Both the position numbers and the translations under genes were made by a program. 53,140 bases of DNA from CAZVFX01 sp964626565. GTDB taxonomy: Bacteria > Myxococcota_A > UBA9042 > CAIXZC01. How positions within the stretch are numbered: position 1 is the first letter of the stretch; each line of letters starts with the position of its first letter. Positions 1-7,102 of this stretch are shown one piece after another. The notes under the pieces are model-generated. The model searched no databases and had not been told where the DNA came from. It worked only from the letters and a program-made list of their open reading frames with translations. The stretch is taken from assembly GCA_964626565.1 (NCBI GenBank), contig CAZVFX010000041.1:1-53140 (forward strand). The letters are read 5' to 3'.

Positions 1-394
1 CGGCCGCGGGCGCCCCGCCCATCAAGATGACTCCGGCAGCCGCGGCATTACCGATGGGATGGACCCACTTGAAACCGACGGCCAGGGCCCCGGCGCCAAA
101 GTCCAGGTCGCCTCCATCGGGCTTCACCATGACCAGGTCCGGAACTTCCAGCCGCAGTTCGAAGTCTCGCTCCAGCCCGTACCGCAGCAAGAGCTTGGGA
201 AGTGCTATTTCGAGGGAGTCCTCGGCGCCGGCGGCTTCTACTCCAAATTCCGCCTGGAGGTGGTCAACGGGAACGGCCGCGTTACTTTCGGTGAAGTCCG
301 GACGATCGCCGATCAGTTCCAACTCCTCAGCAACCACCGGCCAAGAGAACAACGCCAGCAGCAGGACTGAAGAGACTATTGCGGATGCACGCAT
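1..394 (-). CDS. Secreted outer-membrane transporter-like protein, partial (C-terminus beyond the window)
   Basis: Read directly from the minus strand: ATG at 394, with AAGGGAG 7 nt upstream as ribosome binding site, then about 131 open codons to the window edge. The first ~22 residues form a signal peptide ending near VVAEE. The mature start (ELELIGDRPDFTES) followed by VDHLQAEFGVE and a strand-rich stretch (LLLRYGLERDFELRLEVPDL) resembles the phenol-degradation MetA-type or generic outer-membrane 'transporter' family, whose members often begin with a PDFTES-like motif. Location in the outer membrane is inferred. Only the N-terminal third to half is visible, so substrate and full length are unknown. 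It lies downstream of, and on the same strand as, the HD-GYP gene. A weak promoter (TTGCCC, 17 nt, TAAGAT) may lie in the gap. Confidence 0.7.
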   Translation of the reverse strand, partial: MRASAIVSSVLLLALFSWPVVAEELELIGDRPDFTESNAAVPVDHLQAEFGVEAAGAEDSLEIALPKLLLRYGLERDFELRLEVPDLVMVKPDGGDLDFGAGALAVGFKWVHPIGNAAAAGVILMGGAPAA

Positions 395-458
395 GTCAAT
401 CTCCCTTGTTCCAACGGGGTTATCTGCTTCTGCCAATATCTTAGGCACTGAAGGGCGT

Positions 459-482
459 CCGGGCAAGCGGCCAAAGGCCCGG
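459..482 (-). terminator. Hairpin between the HD-GYP gene and the outer-membrane gene
   Basis: CCGGGC and GCCCGG are 6-bp arms around a 12-nt loop that itself contains GGCC-AAA-GGCC. It lies 31 nt downstream of the HD-GYP stop codon. There is no T-run after it, so it is at best an incomplete intrinsic terminator. Confidence 0.25.
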
Positions 483-512
483 CGCTGGAGTTGGATTTCT
501 ATGAGATGCCGA

Positions 513-2210
513 CTAGCCGAGGCTGAACTTCCTGTCTCGGAACAGCGTAAGACAAGCCTCAGCCACCGCGGGGTCAAAAAAGGTCCCTTGGCATTTCTCC
601 ACCTCTTCGAGCGCGATTTCGAGACCCAGCGCGGCGCGGTAGGGCCGGTGTGAAGCGATGGCCTCGACCACGTCGGAGATACACAGGATTCGGGCTTCCA
701 GCAGGATCTCTTCGCCGGAAAGACCTTCGGGGTAGCCGCCGCCGCCGAACCGCTCATGGTGCTGATGGACCATATCCGCGATAGGCCAGGGAAACTCGAT
801 GTTCCTGAGGATCTGATAGCCCACCTCGGAGTGGGTCTTGATCATGTCGAACTCGATATTGGTGAGCCGCCCCGGCTTGCTGAGGATCTCGGCGGGTACC
901 GAGATCTTGCCGATGTCATGAATGGCCGCGGCCAACTGAATCCCACGAATCCGGTCCGGCGCCAATCCCATTTCTCCGGCCACCGCGCCGGCCAGCTTGC
1001 CCACGCGCCTCTGGTGGCCGGCGGTGTACGGATCCCTGACCTCAAGGATGCGGCCGATCGCTTCCACCGTCCCGTGCATGGTTCTCTCCACGGCCTTGAG
1101 TTGGGCGGCCAGCCTCTCTTCGGCCCGCTTCCGCTCGATGACGCCGGCCAGCACTCCGGCAACACTGCGCAAGAATCTTAGCTCCTTCTCGTCCCGGCTA
1201 TGACCGTGCTTCAGGTACAAGTTCAGCACGCCCAGGGGGGCGCCCGAAGAGATGATGGGGACGCAATAGTGACCGTGCTCGATGATACTGTCGTACCGGT
1301 GGTCGTGACGCTCGTCCAGGCAACTCGAATGCACCACCTCCCCCGTCTCGGCAGCCCTCCCGCACAAACAACGGCCGAAGGGCACCCGGGCGCACATCTC
1401 CAACAGGTCCGGCGCCAGGCCGCGCTGGGCTTTCAACACCAGAACCTCGGGTTCATCTTCCACCAGGGAGATGCTGCCCTTGGACATCACCGACAGCCAG
1501 GGAATGGAAGCGATCAGCTCCAAACTCAGTTCCAGTTGATCCGCAAGGCCGATGGGCCGCAATGAGATCTCCAGCAACTCGTTGAGGACTGCCTGGATCT
1601 CAAGGCTGCGCCGATTGTCCTCCTCCATCTCTTTTCGAGACGTGATATCCCTCACCATATGGAGGTAGACCCGCTTCCCGTTACCCGTTTCGAAGGTGGT
1701 AGGGTAAATGGCTGACTGCACCCACCGTTCGAAGCGCTCATCGTACAGGTCAACCTCCTCGAATTTTCCGGAAGAAATCGACTTCTCGAGGGGACAACCG
1801 GGGAAAGCGCCTTCCATGTCATGAATCAACTGTGGACAAGAACCGCCCACGACCTCACTATTCGACATGCCCAATGTGGCGAGGAGCATCTTGTTCGCGG
1901 CCACAATCCGGTGGGTTTCGTCAACGAGCAGCGCGTAAAAAGGCATGGCGTCTATGAGGCTGCGCAAGCCGCTGCCGGTGCGCAACTCTCCCGTCACCTC
2001 GTTTCCAGTCAAGATGTCGAAGACCGCGGGTCCGACCGGGGCAGGAGCAGGGGCACTAACCGCACTACCCAGGGCCGCCGCAGCCTTGCGCGCACCAGCG
2101 ACCGCGACTTCGTTGCCCAATGGTTGCTCACCCATGTGTGAGGCGAGCCGCCGGCGCAACTCGCCCAACTCCTCGATCAGTAGTTCCTTGGGTTTGTCGT
2201 GGTCTTTCAT
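513..2210 (-). CDS. PAS-GAF-HD-GYP cyclic-di-GMP phosphodiesterase/regulator (paralogue 1)
   Basis: 565 aa. The N-terminal ~20 residues look like a short helix (IEELGELRRRL). A PAS domain follows at about 85-200 (AMPFYALLVDETHRIVAANK), then a GAF domain at about 230-370 with a GRCLCGRAA motif, then an HD-GYP domain at about 390-560. HD is at 431-432 (HDIGK), followed by HQHHE, the GGYP signature near 492 and SHRPYR. These are the metal- and substrate-binding hallmarks of c-di-GMP phosphodiesterases of the HD-GYP class, so hydrolysis of c-di-GMP controlled by a sensed ligand or redox state is likely. No membrane segment is seen, so it is probably cytoplasmic. The start at 2210 is chosen because the paralogue at 11704-13404 aligns from there; an upstream in-frame extension lacks homology. 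A 9-bp inverted repeat lies 43-68 nt upstream. Confidence 0.92.
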   Translation of the reverse strand: MKDHDKPKELLIEELGELRRRLASHMGEQPLGNEVAVAGARKAAAALGSAVSAPAPAPVGPAVFDILTGNEVTGELRTGSGLRSLIDAMPFYALLVDETHRIVAANKMLLATLGMSNSEVVGGSCPQLIHDMEGAFPGCPLEKSISSGKFEEVDLYDERFERWVQSAIYPTTFETGNGKRVYLHMVRDITSRKEMEEDNRRSLEIQAVLNELLEISLRPIGLADQLELSLELIASIPWLSVMSKGSISLVEDEPEVLVLKAQRGLAPDLLEMCARVPFGRCLCGRAAETGEVVHSSCLDERHDHRYDSIIEHGHYCVPIISSGAPLGVLNLYLKHGHSRDEKELRFLRSVAGVLAGVIERKRAEERLAAQLKAVERTMHGTVEAIGRILEVRDPYTAGHQRRVGKLAGAVAGEMGLAPDRIRGIQLAAAIHDIGKISVPAEILSKPGRLTNIEFDMIKTHSEVGYQILRNIEFPWPIADMVHQHHERFGGGGYPEGLSGEEILLEARILCISDVVEAIASHRPYRAALGLEIALEEVEKCQGTFFDPAVAEACLTLFRDRKFSLG

Positions 2211-2247
2211 TGCCGATTTCCCGTGACGCAGTTCAACATGCGGACGC

Positions 2248-2278
2248 ATAATACTACAAACATTGTGGGGTTTGTAGT
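2248..2278 (-). promoter_or_regulatory. Putative promoter/operator of the first HD-GYP gene
   Basis: A perfect 9-bp inverted repeat, ACTACAAAC (2253-2261) and GTTTGTAGT (2270-2278), encloses an 8-nt loop. On the minus strand its proximal edge touches a -10-like TATTAT (2253-2248). The repeat covers the -35 and spacer region, the geometry of a repressor operator. No equivalent repeat was found upstream of the paralogue. A weaker 5-bp palindrome (TTGCA-N3-TGCAA, 2359-2371) lies between here and the MBL gene. Confidence 0.5.
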
Positions 2279-2495
2279 GATTTATCGCTAAATAGGGTTG
2301 TTCCACGCCTCTGCGGCGGCACAACCTGGGTCAACCCGCTGCGGGAAGTGAGCTGTGCTTGCAATGTGCAATACTCTTGCGTACCGTCTCCCCGTGCCGG
2401 CATCTGCGAGAGCTCGTGTGCACACAAGGGAGCTCTGTCAGAGGGAAACTCGGCATCGATGTTCCTGAGGAAGAGGGCAGCAGCAGGAAGCGATG

Positions 2496-3155
2496 ATGAA
2501 GTTCAGTTTGGTTCAAGCCGGCTCAATCGAGATCACGAAGAATGAGGGAGTAAAGAACTCCCGTCCCAGTTCGTCGTTGCTGGAATGCGGTGGAAACAAG
2601 GTCCTCGTCGACCTCGAGCATCCCCGCAAAGACGGGACCGAATTCGCCACAGCTCTCGACTCCCTCGGTGTTTCCACCTCCATGGTCGAAGCTGTCATTC
2701 TGACTCATCTCCACCCGGACCACATAGGGCACAAGGAACTGCTCCCGAATTCCCTGTTCGTGTTCCACGCCAGCGAAAAGCTGGCCTTCTACTTCAAGAA
2801 CGACAGGACGCTTGAGCTGCGGGGCTCCGCCCTGCTGGATCTTTCCGGGGACGGGCTCACGCTCCGACGGTACGTTGAGATCGTTCCGGACCTCAAGGCG
2901 CTGGGTAGCGCCCTGTATGTCCGCCACTGCCCCGGCCACACCAGGGGGTCCTTGGTCGTCTTCGCCTGCATCGAGGGACTGGTCCACGCGTTTGCCGGGG
3001 ACATCTTCCTCAACCGGCAATACTATGAAAGGTGGGAAGCACCGGGGTCGTCATGGGACCAGGAACGGATATTCGAACACATGGAGTTCGTCAGGCGGAA
3101 TGCCGATATCATCATTCCCGGGCACGGACGCCCGTTTCCCACGACAAGCGGCTGA
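2496..3155 (+). CDS. MBL-fold metallo-hydrolase
   Basis: 219 aa. The zinc-binding signature HLHPDH begins at about residue 71 (H-x-H-x-D-H). It is followed by the third-ligand motif CPGHTRGS, then FAGDIF (bridging Asp) and IIPGHG near the C-terminus, the usual order in the metallo-beta-lactamase superfamily. There is no signal peptide, so it is cytoplasmic. The substrate cannot be read from sequence; glyoxalase II-like, lactonase-like and quorum-quenching-type hydrolases share this core. Two adjacent ATGs exist (2493, 2496); the second has better spacing (5 nt) from AGGAAG. It is convergent with the metal permease gene, with 5 nt between the stop codons, and is divergent from the HD-GYP gene. 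Confidence 0.85.
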   Translation: MKFSLVQAGSIEITKNEGVKNSRPSSSLLECGGNKVLVDLEHPRKDGTEFATALDSLGVSTSMVEAVILTHLHPDHIGHKELLPNSLFVFHASEKLAFYFKNDRTLELRGSALLDLSGDGLTLRRYVEIVPDLKALGSALYVRHCPGHTRGSLVVFACIEGLVHAFAGDIFLNRQYYERWEAPGSSWDQERIFEHMEFVRRNADIIIPGHGRPFPTTSG

Positions 3156-3160
3156 GTTGC

Positions 3161-4585
3161 TCACTGCTGAAGCCGCTGCCTTCCGTCGGCCCAATTGCGC
3201 CAGCGTTCCAAAGCGGTGGCGTTGGACCCTGATGCGGGGTCATCCCAAGGGTCGAAGCCGAAGTCATCCCCCGACAGTTTTCTCAGCGCCTCCAGCGCTT
3301 CGCTGCGCAGCAGCGGGACCGGGGAGTGGGCCATCAGCTCGACGAGGGGCCCGGCTCCGGCCCCCGGCGCCAACTCGCACAACCGCCGGGCCACTACCAG
3401 CCTCATCTCGCGGTCAGCGGGGTCCACGTGACGCAGGATCTCCTCCACGAAAAGGGGGTCCGATCGGGCGGCCAACTGTGCGGTCCGTGACTCGATGTCT
3501 AGAGGGTGAAGCTCATGAAGGAACCGGTGGATGGGGCAGTCGCCCACGCATTCGCCTTCCAGAACGGGGCCGCGCTTTTCGTGTGCTTGACCGCTCCCAT
3601 GGCCATGCTGTGCGTGAACGTGGGTGCGAGAGCGCCCGTCTTCCCGGGCCCAGTACGGCCGGCTGCCGAAGTAGCCCCCCAGGCCGTAGAGGGCTCCGCC
3701 CGTACCTGCGACCAGCAGCAGGCCCAGGCCCGCAATCACCAGTGCCCTTCCTCTCCGGGCCGCACGCACCAGCCAGACTCCCAGGCCGGCCACCAGCAAC
3801 ACCAGTCCGTACAGGCTCACCACCGTCGGCCCGGTAGAAGTGTCAGCCGCATAGCTTATGGCGAGCCCGCCCACCGACACCACGGTGCCGACCACCCAGC
3901 CGATAATCAACTGCAGCCCCAGGCGGTTGGTGATCATGATGGCCATGATGGCGGGTACCACCAGGAAGACAAAAACCAGCAACACTCCGGCAGTGCGGAC
4001 GGAATGGGTAATCACCAGCCCGAACGAGACATAGAAGAGGAAATCCCACAACCGCACGTTGATGCCCGCGGCGTAGGCGCCCTCGGGATCGTTGGAAATG
4101 GCGTTGAACTTGTGCCGGAAGACGTAGTGGAACACTCCCACACAGGCGTACACTACGGCAGCAGCCGCGACCTCCTCGCCCTTGACCCACAGAAGCTGGC
4201 CTGTGAGGATCTCCTTGATGTGCTCCGCACCGTGGGGGGCGCGACCGACGATCAGGATTCCCACCGCGGCGGCCAGGGCGTACACCAGGCCGATAATCGC
4301 TTCCTGCGGAATCCTCTCCTTCCTGAAGCGGGTGAGGGAAAAGAGGGCCGCCCCGATCACCGTCGCCAGCAGGGAGAAGATGTACGCCCCCTTGGACAGT
4401 GGATCGATACTGAAGAGGAACGCGATGGTGGTCCCCAACGCCGCTATCTGGGCCAGGGCCAGGTCGACGAAAATGACCTGGCGCCGCAACACGTGCAGCC
4501 CGAGGTACGAGTGAATGCCCACCAGGACAAGGCACTCGGCAAACGGCAACGCCATGATCTCGAGAGGCCCGACCGGTCCGCTCAT
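3161..4585 (-). CDS. Zinc/manganese-type ABC transporter permease (ABC-3 family) with His-rich linker and HEAT-like C-terminal domain
   Basis: 474 aa, against about 260-300 for ordinary family members. Residues ~1-270 are hydrophobic and match ZnuB/TroC-type permeases (VFVDLALAQIAALG, HSVRTAGVLLVFVFLVVPA). An additional membrane segment follows, then a His-rich linker (RTHVHAQHGHGSGQAH). The last ~130 residues look like HEAT-type helical repeats ending in LSGDDFGFDPW and ERWRNW, a tail I associate with HEAT proteins. The start at 4585 overlaps the stop of the binding-protein gene as ATGA, so translation is probably coupled. The linker may bind or sense metal at the membrane surface (inference). 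No ATPase gene accompanies it in this window. Confidence 0.9.
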   Translation of the reverse strand: MSGPVGPLEIMALPFAECLVLVGIHSYLGLHVLRRQVIFVDLALAQIAALGTTIAFLFSIDPLSKGAYIFSLLATVIGAALFSLTRFRKERIPQEAIIGLVYALAAAVGILIVGRAPHGAEHIKEILTGQLLWVKGEEVAAAAVVYACVGVFHYVFRHKFNAISNDPEGAYAAGINVRLWDFLFYVSFGLVITHSVRTAGVLLVFVFLVVPAIMAIMITNRLGLQLIIGWVVGTVVSVGGLAISYAADTSTGPTVVSLYGLVLLVAGLGVWLVRAARRGRALVIAGLGLLLVAGTGGALYGLGGYFGSRPYWAREDGRSRTHVHAQHGHGSGQAHEKRGPVLEGECVGDCPIHRFLHELHPLDIESRTAQLAARSDPLFVEEILRHVDPADREMRLVVARRLCELAPGAGAGPLVELMAHSPVPLLRSEALEALRKLSGDDFGFDPWDDPASGSNATALERWRNWADGRQRLQQ

Positions 4586-5619
4586 CTTCCCTCTCCATAT
4601 GCTGCCAGCAATCCGTCGAACCACAGGTCAACCAGGTGAAAGTAGTCGTCTGCACCCGTTGCACCGTCAACGTAGAGGGGGACGACAACCGGTTCGGCGT
4701 CCACCGCACGGCAGATTTTCAACACCTTGCTTTCGTCATAGTAGTTGGCCGCAAGCACCACCCTCACATCAAGGCTGCGCATCAGATTCACAAGCTTCTG
4801 CACGTGCTTCGGTGAAGGTGGGATGGCAGGTTTTGGCTCCACCTCTCCCACAATCTCCAGGCCGAAGAGCTTGACGAAGTAAACCCAGTTCTTGTGGTAC
4901 GTCACGATCTTACGACCCCGCAGCGGCAGCCCCTTCTTCATCCAGCCCCCCAGGATACGAACCATGGGGCCGCCCTTGTACTCGCGCCCTTCGAGAAACG
5001 AGATCAGCTTGCCGCTCAGCGCCAGCCTGATAAGCGTCGATGACCCGACCAGCTTCACCAGTTCCGGGCCAAACAGCGCCTCGTCCAACCTCTGGCGAAA
5101 ATCGCTGAGTCTTTGGGTGTAAAATTCCCGGTTTGCGGGGTCCACCTTGATCAAGCCGATGGTTATGTTCTCGGCCACGACCCTTGTGTTCAAAGGGCTG
5201 GTGGTGATGTGCGGGTTGCCATAGATGTGCACACCACCGGATTTGCGATCCGCACTTTCGGGGACCTCCATCTTCTCGGTGCCGTCCGCCACTGCAACAT
5301 ACCCTTCCTGCCCTTCACTGATTTGCCGGTTGCCCGCCTTGTCAATAAGCGACGGCAGCCACAACTCCAGATCCATGCCGGTGGTAAGCAGCAGATCAGC
5401 ACGCGACATTCTCGTTGCGAAGCTGGGTTTGGGGCGGACGAAATGTACATCCTGGTCGCCCGCGGTTATGGAGAACACGCTCACCTTATCGCCGCCGATC
5501 TCCTCGGCCAGCCACGCGTAAGTAGTTGTAGTCGCTACAACCTTCACCCGGGCTCGAACAGGTTCCGCAAGGCACAGGAACCCACCGACCATGGCCGCGA
5601 TCATGATGATCCTGGACAT
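4582..5619 (-). CDS. Periplasmic metal-binding protein of an ABC transporter (ZnuA/TroA-like)
   Basis: 345 aa. A signal peptide (IIMIAAMVGGFLCLAEPVRA) precedes VKVVATTTTYAWLAEEIGG, the usual opening of cluster A-I/ZnuA-like solute-binding proteins. Candidate metal ligands occur in order: His in QDVHFVRPKPS, His in GNPHITTSP, His in VTYHKNW, and an acidic residue in ANYYDESK. There is no His-rich charged loop of the classic ZnuA type, so Zn versus Mn cannot be decided. The start at 5619 has GAGAGG 8 nt upstream and follows the stop of the upstream outer-membrane gene by one base. The protein would deliver metal to the permease encoded immediately downstream. Confidence 0.9.
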   Translation of the reverse strand: MSRIIMIAAMVGGFLCLAEPVRARVKVVATTTTYAWLAEEIGGDKVSVFSITAGDQDVHFVRPKPSFATRMSRADLLLTTGMDLELWLPSLIDKAGNRQISEGQEGYVAVADGTEKMEVPESADRKSGGVHIYGNPHITTSPLNTRVVAENITIGLIKVDPANREFYTQRLSDFRQRLDEALFGPELVKLVGSSTLIRLALSGKLISFLEGREYKGGPMVRILGGWMKKGLPLRGRKIVTYHKNWVYFVKLFGLEIVGEVEPKPAIPPSPKHVQKLVNLMRSLDVRVVLAANYYDESKVLKICRAVDAEPVVVPLYVDGATGADDYFHLVDLWFDGLLAAYGEGR

Positions 5620-5620
5620 T

Positions 5621-6829
5621 CTAGTACCTCTCGTGCTTGTGCGGGCCTGCCGCGAAGGTGAGCTGCAAAAGCACCCTGTGGTCCTCGAGTCCGGCGTCAG
5701 GGACATGGTAGTCATACTCAAGCCGCAGCCTCACCCAGGGACTCTGCCACCAGGTGACATAGGGCACAGCCTGCCAGTCCCACCTGCCTTCGTTCTCCAG
5801 TTCGAAAGGCTGCACCAGGTCGCCCCGCACCCCGGCGATCCAACTCCGGTTCAACTTGTACTCCAGGTAGCTGTAGCCGCCCATCCACCGCAAGGTGTCT
5901 CCGCCGGGCATCTCCTTCTGCACAAAGAGGAACTCCGACCGCCAGGTGAAGTAGTGGTATTTCGAGCGATTCAGCGGCTCCCAGTTCAGAGTCAGGTCCG
6001 CGCCGCCGACAATGGTGGTGCGCCAGTCTTCGTTGACCGTACCACCGGAAACTTCCCCGGTGTGCTCATGCTCCTGTTCATGCTCAGCTTCCTGCTCTTC
6101 ATGACCTTCGCTCGAATCCTCAGCTATCCCACGGCGGTTGTTGAAACCGAACATGCCGGAAAACCCCAGTTCGAGGTAGGTGCTGTCCGTGAGATCCCAA
6201 TAGTTGGCGACGTGCAAAAGGCCCACCGGCACGCTGAAGTAGTCACCCGCGAACAGTTGTTCGTTACTGCCGTTGGTCACCTCCACGGTCATCTCCAGGC
6301 TGTCGCACCACAGGGGCGGCAGGAGAATGCCGGCGGAAAGCCCGGTCTGGTTCAACCCGTGGTGACCGAATGGAGTGGTGACCATGGAAGGGAAATCGAA
6401 CTGGTCAAGGCCGTGCTTGTGCCACCGGTTCACCACCCCCAGCCTCTGACGGAACTTCCCGGCGGTCAGAGAGACCCCCGGCAACACGGAAGTCCAGGTC
6501 GCGTAGGCCTCCCCGACCTCCACGCCGTGATCGTGCAATTCCACTGCGGCTTTCATCAGAGTGAAGGGGTCCAGGTTGGACTGCATGTGCAGCCCCATCA
6601 CTCTCATGAACGCGCCGGAGCGTTCCCCTCCAAAATACTCCCTTCCGTCAGTAGAGCGTATGTAGTTGGTGTAAAAATCGCCGGTGAGGCTGATTTCGGG
6701 GTTCAGGGCCTGCAACGAGCGCTGGCCCCCGTTGAATGTTTTGAGTTTCAACTCCTCGTCTTCCTGCCCTCGTGCGGTTCCAGTCCCGAGCAGGACCAGC
6801 AGCAATGCTGCCAACTGAAATGGCCTCAT
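5621..6829 (-). CDS. Outer-membrane beta-barrel protein of the metal-uptake operon
   Basis: 402 aa with a signal peptide (LAALLLVLLGTGTARGQ). The body has alternating short strands rich in Tyr and Trp and ends in an aromatic-rich strand region, typical of a porin-like barrel (LQALNPEISLTGDFYTNYI near the N-terminus). A Glu/His-rich loop near residue 245 (GHEEQEAEHEQEHEHTGE) could gather divalent metal at the surface. The start at 6829 is favoured by GGGAGGA 4 nt upstream; the apparent upstream extension begins with GTG and contains the binding site itself. It is first in an operon with binding protein and permease, so a role in zinc or manganese entry is the natural reading (inference). Confidence 0.8.
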   Translation of the reverse strand: MRPFQLAALLLVLLGTGTARGQEDEELKLKTFNGGQRSLQALNPEISLTGDFYTNYIRSTDGREYFGGERSGAFMRVMGLHMQSNLDPFTLMKAAVELHDHGVEVGEAYATWTSVLPGVSLTAGKFRQRLGVVNRWHKHGLDQFDFPSMVTTPFGHHGLNQTGLSAGILLPPLWCDSLEMTVEVTNGSNEQLFAGDYFSVPVGLLHVANYWDLTDSTYLELGFSGMFGFNNRRGIAEDSSEGHEEQEAEHEQEHEHTGEVSGGTVNEDWRTTIVGGADLTLNWEPLNRSKYHYFTWRSEFLFVQKEMPGGDTLRWMGGYSYLEYKLNRSWIAGVRGDLVQPFELENEGRWDWQAVPYVTWWQSPWVRLRLEYDYHVPDAGLEDHRVLLQLTFAAGPHKHERY

Positions 6830-7102
6830 GTCTCCTCCCTTCACCGGTCTTCACACACCGCAACCTCCGGTGCATGCACTGGCTCACAAGAAAAGCAACG
6901 GCTGGCTGGGAAGGAAAGTGCGGGGAGACGCTCATCACAGACTGCTTCGCCGCCGAAGACCGCATTCCTTGCGCCAAGCACTAGGCCAAAGAACTACCAC
7001 CTGCGAAGGTGCGAGTCAACGGACACTGCCGAAGGGGCACCTTGCAACCTGCGGCTGCTTTCTTCTATCATTGAGCGTGAGGAATCTGGAAAGGAGGCTG
7101 GG
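6830..7102. other. Divergent intergenic region between metal operon and MopE-repeat gene
   Basis: 273 bp without a supported gene. It holds two small hairpins, CACCT-GCGA-AGGTG (6998-7011) and TGCC-N5-GGCA just after it, and the promoter-like pair listed separately. I looked for a Zur/Fur-type palindrome and a cobalamin-type riboswitch and found neither convincingly. Confidence 0.5.
7042..7071 (+). promoter_or_regulatory. Putative promoter of the MopE-repeat gene
   Basis: TTGCAA (7042-7047), 18-nt spacer, TATCAT (7066-7071), 31 nt before the start codon at 7103. Similarity to the sigma-70 consensus only; unproven. Confidence 0.4.

Noticed and set aside
27..653. Plus-strand open frames at the left end
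   Set aside because: They are antisense to the signal-peptide gene (1-394) and to the HD-GYP gene, and their products match no known pattern.
6841..7040. Possible cobalamin- or metal-type riboswitch upstream of the metal operon
   Set aside because: Small hairpins are present but the conserved B12 box and the expected order of stems were not found on either strand.
5591..7102. Upstream in-frame extension of the MopE-repeat gene
   Set aside because: The extension runs antisense through the outer-membrane gene. The ATG at 7103 has AAGGAGG and a lipoprotein signal, so it is the true start.
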